From Amycolatopsis nalaikhensis (GTDB lineage Bacteria; Actinomycetota; Actinomycetes; Mycobacteriales; Pseudonocardiaceae), in contig NZ_CP127173.1 in the NCBI RefSeq assembly GCF_030264295.1, positions 8,191,501-8,255,500 on the forward strand: DNA of 64,000 nucleotides, written 5' to 3'. The notes under the pieces were generated by a model. It had not been told where the DNA came from. It did not search any database and saw only the letters and a list, made by a program, of their open reading frames with translations. Made by a program: the position numbers and the translations under genes. Within the stretch, counting starts at the first letter, position 1; each line of letters starts with the position of its first letter. Positions 33,156-41,043 of the stretch are shown here, one piece after another.

Positions 33156-33746
33156 CGGGCGGAGGCCGTCGAAGAGGATTTCGACGACGCGGTCGCGCAG
33201 GCGCGCGTCCGGGCCGGCGTACTCGGCCGCCCGCGCGACCCCGATGATCACCGTGATCAGCTCGCCGGCGACGAGGTCCTTCCGGACCGCGCCCGCGTCC
33301 TGCGCCCGCGACAGCAGCACGCCGAGGGCCTCGACGAGGCGGGCCCCGATGCCGGACTTCGCGACCGGCAAGGTGACCCCGGCCGCGGTGAGCGCCTCGA
33401 AGTAGGCGTTCTTGGCGCTGGACATCTCGATCCAGCTGGTCAGGAACGCGAAGAACGCGTCGCCCGGGTCGGCCGAGTCCGCCGCGACGACGGCTTCGGC
33501 CTCGTCGGCGAACCGCTGCAGCCGGGCGACGAGCACCGCTTCGAGGAGGGCTTCCTTCGTCGGGAAGTGCCGGAACACGGTGCCGATGCCGACGCCGGCC
33601 GCGCGCGCGACCTCCTCGGTGGGGGCCCCGGTGCCCTTGGCGGCGAACACGCTCTCGGCCGCCTCCAGCACGCGCGCCCGGTTGCGCCGGGCGTCGGCGC
33701 GCAAGGGCTTCGAGTCGGCGGGGTCAGCGGCGGCGGGGGTCACCAC
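33135..33746 (-). CDS. TetR/AcrR family regulator
   Basis: The 203-aa protein has a TetR HTH (TEEVARAAGVGIGTVFRHFP, about residues 43-62) and a ligand domain of the TetR_C SBTD type (FFAFLTSWIEMSSAKNAYFE). Its GTG start lies within the 3' end of the AHSA1 gene upstream (23-nt overlap), so it may be the fourth gene of the VOC-ArsR-AHSA1 operon. A GTG at 33743 is an alternative start. Confidence 0.9.
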   Translation of the reverse strand: MVTPAAADPADSKPLRADARRNRARVLEAAESVFAAKGTGAPTEEVARAAGVGIGTVFRHFPTKEALLEAVLVARLQRFADEAEAVVAADSADPGDAFFAFLTSWIEMSSAKNAYFEALTAAGVTLPVAKSGIGARLVEALGVLLSRAQDAGAVRKDLVAGELITVIIGVARAAEYAGPDARLRDRVVEILFDGLRPSTGERR

Positions 33747-34200
33747 CCGATGGTAACGGGGGCGCGTCCGGCAGCGTGTCCAGCAACCGGGCCAGCGCGC
33801 GCGGCACGTGGGATCGCCAGCCGCCGCCCATGATCCGCCGCGACACGCGCTGGAACTCGTCGTCCGGGTCGAAGCCCTCGTGGCTGAGGAACAGCCAGGT
33901 CCCGGTGCCTTCCGGGACCAGCCGCCACGTCACCGTCCACTGCGGACCCCAGCGGATGCTCAGGGTGCGCTCGGTCTCGACTTCGAGGACTTCGCACGCC
34001 ACCGGGCCGCCGGCGAACCCGGCCGCGGGCACCGGCTCGGCGAGCAGCTCGAACCGGTGGCCCACCACGGGTTTGATGTCGTTGGGCATGTTGATCCAGC
34101 GCTCCAGCAGGTCCGGCTCGGTCAGCGCGCGCCAGACCTTGCGGGGCGGGTGGGCGAGGAACTGGTCGACGTGGATCGCGGTCGGGTCCTCGGCCGTCAC
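33724..34200 (-). CDS. AHSA1/SRPBCC family protein
   Basis: The 158-aa protein (MTAEDPTAIHVDQFLAHPPR KVWRALTEPDLLERW...) has the AHSA1 signature VWRALTEP and ligand-cavity strands, with the C-terminal GWRSHVPRALARLLDTLP. It overlaps the ArsR gene by 4 nt and forms the third ArsR-AHSA1 module of the window. Confidence 0.91.
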   Translation of the reverse strand: MTAEDPTAIHVDQFLAHPPRKVWRALTEPDLLERWINMPNDIKPVVGHRFELLAEPVPAAGFAGGPVACEVLEVETERTLSIRWGPQWTVTWRLVPEGTGTWLFLSHEGFDPDDEFQRVSRRIMGGGWRSHVPRALARLLDTLPDAPPLPSGGDPRRR

Positions 34201-34517
34201 AGGTCCTCCTCTTCGTCCAGCAGGTCACGCAGGTTGGCGAGCTTGCTGCGCCAGAAGCGCTCGTACGGCGTGAGCCAGTCCGCGACCTCTTCCAGCGGGG
34301 CGGCGTCCAAACGGTAGACGCGGTTGCGGCCCTGCCGCTGCTCGCTGACCAGCCCGGCCTGGCGAAGCACCCGAAGGTGTTCCGACAGGCTGGGCCGGGC
34401 CATCGAAAACCGCTCGGCGATGGCGCCGGCGGCCATCGGGCCGTCGAGCAGCAGCCGCAGCACCTCGCGCCGCGCCGGGCTGGCGAGCGCGGCGAACACG
34501 TCGTCGTTGACCGGCAT
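34197..34517 (-). CDS. ArsR/SmtB family transcriptional regulator
   Basis: The 106-aa winged-helix protein (MPVNDDVFAALASPARREVL...) has recognition helix region AERFSMARPSLSEHLRVLRQ (about residues 34-53) and an acidic tail. No metal motif is visible. Its ATG overlaps the VOC stop codon (TGATG). It probably represses the VOC-ArsR-AHSA1 operon from the palindrome at 34918-34933. Confidence 0.92.
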   Translation of the reverse strand: MPVNDDVFAALASPARREVLRLLLDGPMAAGAIAERFSMARPSLSEHLRVLRQAGLVSEQRQGRNRVYRLDAAPLEEVADWLTPYERFWRSKLANLRDLLDEEEDL

Positions 34518-34903
34518 CAGCGCGGCACGGCCCCGAAGTCGCTCGGCTCCAGCAGGCCGAGCGTGTGGCCGTCGAGGTCGCGCAACGACGTCGCGCGGCC
34601 CCACGGCCGGTCTTCCGGGTCGGCCACCTCGACGCCGGCGGCCCGCAGCGCGGCGACGTCGGCGTCGAGGTCGGTGGTCTGCAGCTGGAAGTGCCGCGGG
34701 CCCGGCTCGATCCCGGTGACCGGCTGGTCGGTCAGCACGATGCCGGTCTGCGCGCCTTTCGGCGCCACCATCACGAACCGGCCGCCTTCGGGCGTGCGGC
34801 GGTCGACGAGGGCGTCGAAGCCGAGCTTGCCGACGTAGAAGTCCCGCGCCCGGGCGTGGTCGGCGACGGGCAGGGTCAGGAACTGCACGTGGGTGATCGT
34901 CAT
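34517..34903 (-). CDS. VOC family protein (glyoxalase/dioxygenase fold)
   Basis: The 128-aa protein has two beta-alpha-beta-beta-beta units, MTITHVQFLTLPVADHARAR, DFYVGKLGF and HFQLQTTDLDADVAALRAAG ... DLDGHTLGLLEPS. The metal positions of glyoxalase-type enzymes are only partly kept. Function could be resistance, isomerisation or ligand binding. It leads an operon with ArsR and AHSA1 genes, and the operator lies 15 nt upstream of its start. Confidence 0.9.
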   Translation of the reverse strand: MTITHVQFLTLPVADHARARDFYVGKLGFDALVDRRTPEGGRFVMVAPKGAQTGIVLTDQPVTGIEPGPRHFQLQTTDLDADVAALRAAGVEVADPEDRPWGRATSLRDLDGHTLGLLEPSDFGAVPR

Positions 34904-34917
34904 GCCGCCGACAATAC

Positions 34918-34933
34918 GTAGGAAATCTCCTAC
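34918..34933 (-). promoter_or_regulatory. ArsR-type operator before the VOC gene
   Basis: GTAGGA-AATC-TCCTAC is a perfect 6-bp dyad, extended by ACGT-like flanks on both sides. It starts 15 nt upstream of the VOC ATG and overlaps the stop codon of the upstream FAD monooxygenase. TAGGAN4TCCTA dyads are typical of ArsR proteins partnered with AHSA1. Confidence 0.8.
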
Positions 34934-36447
34934 ACGTCAAGCGGGGTCCCGAACCACCGTTCGAGGGCCGCGCGCAGGGCCTTCCGCTCGGTCTCGTCCG
35001 GCTCCGACGAGCTCGACGCCCAGGCCACGTACCCGTCGGGACGCACGAGCAGTGCGGTCGCGTCGCCGTCCGCCTTGCCCTCGACGAGGTCGACGCGGTC
35101 GGTCCAGCCGCGCAGCTCCTCGCCGAGTGACGCCGTGAAGTCCAGCAGCAGCGGCCGGGCGGTGCGGGTCAGCTCGGCGAGCCGGGTACCGTCGGCCAGC
35201 ACGAGGTCCGGGGCCCAGCGGCCGTCGAGCGGGTGGCCGGTGGCCGCCTCGTAGCGGACGTCGGCGCCGGACATGAGGTCGGCGATGTGCTGCACGGTGG
35301 ACGGCTGCCGCAGCAGTTCGCCGAACAGTTCGCGCAGGGCCGTGACGTCACCGCCCGGGGTGATCAGCGCGGCCTGGGCCTGGGTGTGCATGACGACGCG
35401 CTCGGCGACCGGGCGGCGTTCGCGCTCGTAGGTGTCGAGCAGCCCGGGCGGGGCCCAGCCGTGCAGCTCGGCGGCGAGCTTCCAGCCGAGGCCGACCGCG
35501 TCCTGCAGCCCGAGGTTGAGCCCGGGCCCGCCGATCGCGGAGTGGACGTGCGCCGCGTCGCCGACGAGCAGCACGCGTCCGGCGCGGAAGTGGTCGGCCA
35601 GCCGGGTGTTGCGCCCGCGCAGCCGCCGCAGCAGGTGCGGCCCGTCGCCTTCGGGTGGCCCGATCGGCAGGTCGGTGCCGAGCACCCGGCGGATGCTCTC
35701 GGCCATCTCCTCGAGGGTCATCGGGCGGTCTTCGTCGATCTCGTCGTCGGTCCACTCCATCGTCGTGACGAGGTTCCCGGTGGGGAACGGCGCGTGCACG
35801 AAGAGCCCGGTTTCGGTGCGGTAGTGGAAGAACGGCGGGATCACGTGCCCGGCCACCCGCAGCTCGCCGGTCATCGGGTCGACGAGGTCGGCGGGCACGG
35901 TGGCGTGCGCGGTGCAGGAGAGGGTGCGGTCCTCGGTGACGCCGGGGAAGCCGATGCCCGAGAGCTTGCGCGTGACGCTGCGGCCGCCGTCCGCGCCGAC
36001 GAGGTACCGGGCGTCGAGCCGATAGCCGCCGTCCGGGCCTTCGACGTCGATCGTGACGGCGTCGGTGCCCTGGGCCAGACCGGTGAGGGCGTGGCCGCGG
36101 CGGATTTCGACGCCGAGTTCCCCGGCGCGTTCGGTGAGCATGGCCGCGACTTCGCGCTGCGGCACACCGAGGATGTGCAGCGAGTTGTGCTCGGCCAGGG
36201 TGAGGTCCAAGCGCATCGCCCCGAAGACGAAGGCCGGGGCGGGCGGGCCGATCGGGCCGGCGAGCCGCTCGTGCAGGCCGCGGCGGTCGAGGAGGCGGAC
36301 GACCTGGCCGACGAGGCCGTTGGCGCGGTTTTCGGTGGTCGGTTCGGGCAGCCGTTCCAGGACCAGCGGGCGGATGCCGGCGAGGGCGAGCTCGCAGGCG
36401 AGCATCAGGCCGTTGGGCCCGGCACCGGCGATGACGACGTCTTCCAT
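34930..36447 (-). CDS. FAD-dependent monooxygenase, rifampicin/tetracenomycin hydroxylase-like
   Basis: The 505-aa flavoprotein has GAGPNG near residues 8-13, the DG motif LVGADGGRSVTRK, the GD motif VLLVGDAAHVHSAIGGPGLN and a C-terminal thioredoxin-like domain (about 390-505), as in RIFMO, PgaE and MhpA-type aromatic hydroxylases. The natural substrate may be an antibiotic or polyketide. It lies 80 nt downstream of a TetR gene in the same orientation, which suggests an inducible autoregulated operon. Confidence 0.92.
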   Translation of the reverse strand: MEDVVIAGAGPNGLMLACELALAGIRPLVLERLPEPTTENRANGLVGQVVRLLDRRGLHERLAGPIGPPAPAFVFGAMRLDLTLAEHNSLHILGVPQREVAAMLTERAGELGVEIRRGHALTGLAQGTDAVTIDVEGPDGGYRLDARYLVGADGGRSVTRKLSGIGFPGVTEDRTLSCTAHATVPADLVDPMTGELRVAGHVIPPFFHYRTETGLFVHAPFPTGNLVTTMEWTDDEIDEDRPMTLEEMAESIRRVLGTDLPIGPPEGDGPHLLRRLRGRNTRLADHFRAGRVLLVGDAAHVHSAIGGPGLNLGLQDAVGLGWKLAAELHGWAPPGLLDTYERERRPVAERVVMHTQAQAALITPGGDVTALRELFGELLRQPSTVQHIADLMSGADVRYEAATGHPLDGRWAPDLVLADGTRLAELTRTARPLLLDFTASLGEELRGWTDRVDLVEGKADGDATALLVRPDGYVAWASSSSEPDETERKALRAALERWFGTPLDV

Positions 36448-36527
36448 GGCGGAACTCCTTGCGGTGGCAGGAAAAATGGGCATGGCGAAGCAGCCCGTCC
36501 GGTGCGGGCGTCCTGGTGACGCGGGGA

Positions 36528-37151
36528 CTAGCGGGGTTCGGGCAAGCCTGCGGCGAGCCGGCCGAAGACGTCGCGCAGCAGGTCTTCCATCGGCCGCGGC
36601 GGATCGGTGACCAGCCACTGCTGCGTGACCACGCTCAGCGCCGCTCCGACGACACCGGCGACGAGCCGTGGGTAGACGTCGGTGGCGGCGTCCGTGCCGG
36701 TGCGTTCGGCGACGACGAGGGCGATCTCGGCCTCGGCCGCCGCCCCGGCCTTCTGGAACTCGCTCTGCAGCGCGGGTTCCGCGACCATCAGCCGGAGCCC
36801 TTCGACCCACGAGCGGTCCGGCGGCCGCCCCTCGGTGACCGGCTCGCCGAGGGCGAACCCGGCCAGCGCGGCGTGGGTGATGGCCGTCCAGATCGGCTCG
36901 TCCGCCGGGCGCTCCCGCAGCGCCGCGGCGATCGCGCGGGCCCGGTCGTGGTGGCGGGCCACGATCGCTTCGCCCTTGCTGCCGAAGTAGTTGCTGAACG
37001 TGCGGGTGGACACCCCGGCGGCCGCCGCGATGTCTTCGACCCGGACGTTGTCCAGGCCGCGTTCGACGGTCAGCCGGATCGCCGCCCAGCTCAGCGCGAT
37101 CCGCGTCGCCTGCTTCTTGCGCTCCCGGAGTCCGGCGCCGTCGATGTCCAC
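36528..37151 (-). CDS. TetR/AcrR family regulator
   Basis: The 207-aa protein starts with GTG (MDIDGAGLRERKKQATRIAL) and has HTH VEDIAAAAGVSTRTFSNYFG (about residues 38-58), the form common in actinobacterial regulators of flavin monooxygenases and exporters. Nested inverted repeats immediately upstream (37167-37206) are likely operators. The FAD monooxygenase downstream is the probable target, and the divergent PPOX gene may also be controlled. Confidence 0.92.
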   Translation of the reverse strand: MDIDGAGLRERKKQATRIALSWAAIRLTVERGLDNVRVEDIAAAAGVSTRTFSNYFGSKGEAIVARHHDRARAIAAALRERPADEPIWTAITHAALAGFALGEPVTEGRPPDRSWVEGLRLMVAEPALQSEFQKAGAAAEAEIALVVAERTGTDAATDVYPRLVAGVVGAALSVVTQQWLVTDPPRPMEDLLRDVFGRLAAGLPEPR

Positions 37152-37166
37152 AACTCCACCGTACCG

Positions 37167-37206
37167 AAACTTGCCAACTCTGCAAAGTTGCAGATTCTGC
37201 AAGTTT
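37167..37206. promoter_or_regulatory. Nested TetR operator
   Basis: Outer arms AAACTTGC (37167-37174) and GCAAGTTT (37199-37206) enclose an inner perfect dyad CTGCAA-AG-TTGCAG (37180-37193). The element starts 16 nt upstream of the TetR GTG and lies between divergent genes. Confidence 0.8.
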
Positions 37207-37301
37207 GAGAATTTTCGGCGAGCCGTGTCGAGAACGTCGAGCGGGCTCCGTCCCCGGGGCACGAGCGGCCACGAGAGCCGCCCCGACGCAGGAGGCACGC
37301 C

Positions 37302-37799
37302 GTGCAGCAGAACGAAGTCACCGAGGTCCTCGACCGCCCGCTGAGCCGGGAGCTGCTGTCCCGCGACCTGACCCGGCTGGCCTACGTCGCCCAGGACGGT
37401 ACCCCGCGCGCGGTCCCGATCGCGTTCACCTGGAACGGCACCGAGATCGTCATGTGCACCACCAAGAACGCCCCGAAGCTGCCGTCGCTGCGGGCGAACC
37501 CGATGGTGGCGCTGACGATCGACACCGAGGTGCACCCGCCGAAGATCCTGCTCATCCGCGGCCGGGCCGAGCTCGACGTCGTCGACGGCATCCCGGAGGA
37601 GTACCTGCGGATGAACGGCAGCTACGAGATGACGGCCGAGCAGCGGGTCGCGTGGGAGGCCGAGGTGCGCTCGCTCTACGACGGCATGGTCCGCATCGTC
37701 GTCACCCCGACCTGGGCGAAGCTGATCGACTTCGAGAACACCCTGCCCAGCGCCGTCGAAGAGCTGGTGCGGCGGCGCGAAGAACGCCAGCACGCCTGA
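37302..37799 (+). CDS. Pyridoxamine 5'-phosphate oxidase family protein (FMN/F420-binding split barrel)
   Basis: The 165-aa split-barrel protein shows RLAYVAQDGTPRAVPIAFTW and RANPMVALTIDTEVHPPKIL, typical of small PPOX proteins that bind FMN or F420. The reaction is unknown. A GGAGG site precedes the GTG. It is 60 nt upstream of the DGPF-ECF42 pair in the same direction and may be co-transcribed with it. Confidence 0.88.
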   Translation: MQQNEVTEVLDRPLSRELLSRDLTRLAYVAQDGTPRAVPIAFTWNGTEIVMCTTKNAPKLPSLRANPMVALTIDTEVHPPKILLIRGRAELDVVDGIPEEYLRMNGSYEMTAEQRVAWEAEVRSLYDGMVRIVVTPTWAKLIDFENTLPSAVEELVRRREERQHA

Positions 37800-37858
37800 A
37801 ATCCCGCGCCCGCCACCCGAACCGGCCAAAATGGCCGTACCGCACCGAGGAGACCACC

Positions 37859-38263
37859 ATGGCGAAGTACCTGTTGCTCAAGCACTACCGCGGCGCGCCG
37901 ACGCCCGACAACGACGTGCCGATGGACCAGTGGACGCCGGAGGAGGTGTCCGCCCACATCCGCTACATGAAGGAGTTCGGCGAGCGGCTGGAGGCCACCG
38001 GCGAGTTCGTCGAACACCAGGCCCTCTCCCCCGGCGGCACGTTCGTCCGCGCCGGCGGCGAGGGGCAGCCGGTGACCGACGGCCCGTTCGCCGAGACCAA
38101 GGACCTGATCGCCGGCTGGACGATCATCGACGTCGACAGCTACGAGCGGGCCCTGGAACTGGCCGCCGAGCTGTCCGCGGCACCGGGTGCGGGCGGCGAG
38201 CCGATCAACGAGTGGCTCGAGCTGCGCCCGTTCTACGGCGCGCCGCAGACCATCACGGAGTGA
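37859..38263 (+). CDS. YCII-related protein of the DGPF family (third copy)
   Basis: The 134-aa protein starts MAKYLLLKHYRGAPTPDNDV and carries TDGPFAETKDLIAGW at about residues 73-87. A GAGGAG-like site precedes the ATG. It overlaps the ECF42 gene downstream as GTGA, giving the same DGPF-then-sigma order as the 25 kb copy. Confidence 0.93.
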   Translation: MAKYLLLKHYRGAPTPDNDVPMDQWTPEEVSAHIRYMKEFGERLEATGEFVEHQALSPGGTFVRAGGEGQPVTDGPFAETKDLIAGWTIIDVDSYERALELAAELSAAPGAGGEPINEWLELRPFYGAPQTITE

Positions 38264-39414
38264 CCCGAGTGGACGACGGCCTGCTGCGCACCCTCATCCC
38301 CACCGTGATCGGCATCCTGGTCCGCCGGGGAGCCGGCTTCGCGGCGGCTGAGGACGCCGTGCAGGACGCGCTGGTCGAGGCGTTGCGCGTGTGGCCTGGG
38401 GACGCTCCGCGGGACCCGCAGGGCTGGCTGGTGACGGTGGCGTGGCGGAAGTTCCTCGACGCCACGCGCGCCGACACCTCGCGGCGGCACCGCGAAGAAC
38501 GCGTCGAGAGCGAGCCGGAGCCGGGTGAGGGCGAGGCGGTGGACGACACGCTGCAGCTGTACTTCCTGTGCGCGCACCCGTCGCTGACCCCGGCTTCGGC
38601 CGTCGCGCTGACGCTGCGCGCGGTCGGCGGGCTGACCACCCGGCAGATCGCGCAGGCCTACCTGGTGCCGGAAGCGACGATGGCGCAGCGGATCAGCCGG
38701 GCCAAGCGGACCGTCTCGGACGTCCGGTTCACCCGTCACGGCGACGTCACCACGGTGCTGCGGGTGCTGTACCTGGTTTTCAACGAGGGGTACTCGGGCG
38801 ACGTCGACCTGGCCGCCGAGGCGATCCGGCTCACCCGCGAGCTGGCGGCCCGCACGTCCGATGAGGAGGTCGCCGGGCTGCTCGCGCTCATGTTGCTCCA
38901 CCACGCGCGACGCCCGGCGCGCACCGGTCCCGACGGCAGGCTGGTGCCGCTGGCCGAGCAGGACCGCGGCCGGTGGGACACGCGCCTGATCGCCGAGGGC
39001 GTCGAGGTGCTGCAGGCGGCGCTGGCCCGGGACCGGCTGGGCGAGTTCCAGGCCCAGGCCGCGATCGCCGCGCTGCACGCCGACGCGCAGACGGCCGAGG
39101 AAACCGACTGGGTGCAGATCGTGGAGTGGTACGACGAGCTCGTCCGGCTCACCGGCAGCCCGGTGGCCCGGCTCAACCGGGCCGTCGCGCTCGGCGAGGC
39201 CGACGGGCCGCGGGCCGGCCTGGCCGCCTTGGCCGAGCTCGACCCCGCGCTGCCCCGCCACACCGCCGCCTCGGCGTACCTCCACGAAAAGGACGGGGAC
39301 CTGGCCACCGCGGCCCGCCTGTACGCCGACGCGGCCGCGCTCGCGCCGAACCTGCCCGAGCGCGAGCACCTGACCCGGCAGGCCGCGCGGCTCAACGCCC
39401 GGCTGCGCGGATAG
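38260..39414 (+). CDS. ECF42-type RNA polymerase sigma factor (third copy)
   Basis: The 384-aa protein has region 2 (AAEDAVQDALVEALRVWP), region 4 (LTTRQIAQAYLVPEATMAQR) and the ECF42 extension with LYFLCAHPSLTPASAV and LYLVFNEGYSGDVDL. Region 2 begins with an unusual ILVRRGAGFAAAED. The GTG at 38260, which overlaps the DGPF stop, is preferred; GTG at 38269 is possible. With the other two copies it shows the ECF42-DGPF pairing three times in about 21 kb. Confidence 0.92.
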   Translation: MTRVDDGLLRTLIPTVIGILVRRGAGFAAAEDAVQDALVEALRVWPGDAPRDPQGWLVTVAWRKFLDATRADTSRRHREERVESEPEPGEGEAVDDTLQLYFLCAHPSLTPASAVALTLRAVGGLTTRQIAQAYLVPEATMAQRISRAKRTVSDVRFTRHGDVTTVLRVLYLVFNEGYSGDVDLAAEAIRLTRELAARTSDEEVAGLLALMLLHHARRPARTGPDGRLVPLAEQDRGRWDTRLIAEGVEVLQAALARDRLGEFQAQAAIAALHADAQTAEETDWVQIVEWYDELVRLTGSPVARLNRAVALGEADGPRAGLAALAELDPALPRHTAASAYLHEKDGDLATAARLYADAAALAPNLPEREHLTRQAARLNARLRG

Positions 39415-39473
39415 GAGGTTCTTCCCGTACCGGACGAAAAACCGGCCATCGATCGCCGAATTCGTCGACGGGC

Positions 39474-39491
39474 GTCACACTGTTGTGTGAC
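39474..39491 (+). promoter_or_regulatory. Inverted repeat upstream of the MHS transporter
   Basis: GTCACAC-TGTT-GTGTGAC is a perfect 7-bp dyad that ends 24 nt before the transporter ATG. It resembles a GntR- or TetR-type operator. No cognate regulator is adjacent. Confidence 0.55.
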
Positions 39492-39515
39492 ATCGGTCAC
39501 CGGAGGTGTTGCGAG

Positions 39516-40862
39516 ATGGTCTTGGGAGACAACGGCGTCACTCACAAGGTGGAGCCGGACAGCAGATCGGGACGAGCCCAAGTACGGCGGGCAGCGTTGG
39601 CCAGCGCGATCGGCACGACGATCGAGTGGTACGACTTCTTCCTCTACAACACCGCGGCGGCGTTGGTCTTCCCGCACCTGTTCTTCCCCGCGTCGAGCGC
39701 GTACGCGGGGGCGATGCAGTCGTTCGCGACGTACGCGGTCGGGTTCGCCGCGCGTCCGGTGGGGGCGGCGATCTTCGGGCACTGGGGTGACCGGATCGGC
39801 CGGAAGGCGACGCTGATCGTCACGCTGCTGCTGATGGGCATCTCCTCGGGCATCGTCGGCATGCTGCCGGGGACGTCGGCGATCGGGTTCGCGGCCCCGC
39901 TGCTGCTGGTGCTGCTGCGGCTGGTCCAGGGCATTGCGATCGGCGGCGAGTGGAGCGGGTCAGTGCTGCTCGCGATGGAGTGGGGTGACCAGCGCAAACG
40001 CGGCCTGCTCGGCAGTTTCGCGCAGATCGGCGTCCCGGTCGGGCTGGTGCTGGGCACCGGCGGCATGACGCTGCTGTCGGCGACGCTCTCGCCGGACGCG
40101 TTCGACTCGTGGGGCTGGCGGCTGCCGTTCCTGGCCAGCCTGGTGCTCGTCGCGGTCGGCCTGGTGATCCGGCTGAAGATCCTCGAGACGCCGATGTTCG
40201 CGAAGCTGGTGGAGAACCGGCAGACCGCGCGCACCCCGGTGCTCGACGCGATCCGCCACCACTGGCGGGAAATCCTGCTCTCGGCGGGCGTGCGGTTCAG
40301 CGAGCAGATGCCGTTCTACCTGTTCACCAGCTACGTGCTGATCTACGTCGTGACGCGGCACGAGTTCAGCAAGACGTTCGTGCTCAACGCGGTCCTCGTC
40401 GGGGCGGCGTGCGAGCTGGCGCTGATCCCGCTGTTCTCGGCGTTGTCGGACCGGTTCGGGCGCAAGCAGGTGTACCTGACCGGGGCGGTGGTCACCGGCG
40501 TGATCGCGTTCCCGTACTTCACGATCCTGTCGCACGGCAGCCACGCGCTGGTGTTCGTGGCGGTGGTGGTGTCGTTCATCCCGCACGCACTGCAGTACGG
40601 CCCGCAGGCGGCGTTGATCGGCGAGAGCTTCCCGACGCACCTGCGTTACGGCGGCGCGGGGTTGGGGTACCAGCTGGCGTCGGTGTTCGCAGGCGGTCCG
40701 GCGCCGCTGCTGGCGACGTGGCTGCTGCACACGACCGGGACGCCGTATTCGATCTCGGGCTACATCATCCTGTCGGCGGTGGTCACGGTGCTCTGCGTGA
40801 TCTTCCTGAAGGACCGTTCGAAGGCCGACATCGACGACGTGACGGTCTATCAGCGCACCTGA
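39516..40862 (+). CDS. MFS transporter, metabolite:H+ symporter (MHS) family
   Basis: The 448-aa protein has 12 hydrophobic segments and the MHS/ShiA-like N-terminus ASAIGTTIEWYDFFLYNTAA, the MFS loop motif GHWGDRIGRKATL and RLVQGIAIGGEWSGSVLL. Members import organic acids or zwitterions such as citrate, alpha-ketoglutarate, shikimate or betaines. The ATG follows a GGAGGTG ribosome site. Repeats and a strong terminator lie downstream. Confidence 0.93.
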   Translation: MVLGDNGVTHKVEPDSRSGRAQVRRAALASAIGTTIEWYDFFLYNTAAALVFPHLFFPASSAYAGAMQSFATYAVGFAARPVGAAIFGHWGDRIGRKATLIVTLLLMGISSGIVGMLPGTSAIGFAAPLLLVLLRLVQGIAIGGEWSGSVLLAMEWGDQRKRGLLGSFAQIGVPVGLVLGTGGMTLLSATLSPDAFDSWGWRLPFLASLVLVAVGLVIRLKILETPMFAKLVENRQTARTPVLDAIRHHWREILLSAGVRFSEQMPFYLFTSYVLIYVVTRHEFSKTFVLNAVLVGAACELALIPLFSALSDRFGRKQVYLTGAVVTGVIAFPYFTILSHGSHALVFVAVVVSFIPHALQYGPQAALIGESFPTHLRYGGAGLGYQLASVFAGGPAPLLATWLLHTTGTPYSISGYIILSAVVTVLCVIFLKDRSKADIDDVTVYQRT

Positions 40863-40886
40863 CGTCGTCGTTGGCGACCGGCCAGC

Positions 40887-40976
40887 GCCCCAAGGCGGCC
40901 TTCGGTGCGTCTGACGCACCCAATGTGGCCTTCGGTGCGTGAGACGCAACCAAGGCCACATTGGGGCGCTTGGGGC
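40887..40976. repeat. Nested palindromic intergenic repeat, family 3
   Basis: A 14-bp stem (CCCAATGTGGCCTT at 40919-40932 with its complement at 40952-40965) encloses a smaller GCGT/ACGC hairpin. A second perfect hairpin, GGTGCGT-CTG-ACGCACC, lies just upstream. Outer GCCCCAAG/CTTGGGGC arms (40887-40894 and 40969-40976) enclose both. The GGCCTTCGGTGCGT motif is present twice as a direct repeat. Confidence 0.8.
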
Positions 40977-40986
40977 CAGGCGACAT

Positions 40987-41030
40987 GAAAGGGGGGCTCC
41001 CACCTGAGTCGAGGTGGGAGCCCCCCTTTC
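40987..41030. terminator. Strong bidirectional terminator
   Basis: A perfect 19-bp stem (GAAAGGGGGGCTCCCACCT and its complement) with a 6-nt loop lies between the convergent MFS and SPFH genes. The A-run on one side and the T-run on the other allow intrinsic termination in both directions. Confidence 0.92.
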
Positions 41031-41043
41031 GTGGGCTGGAGCG

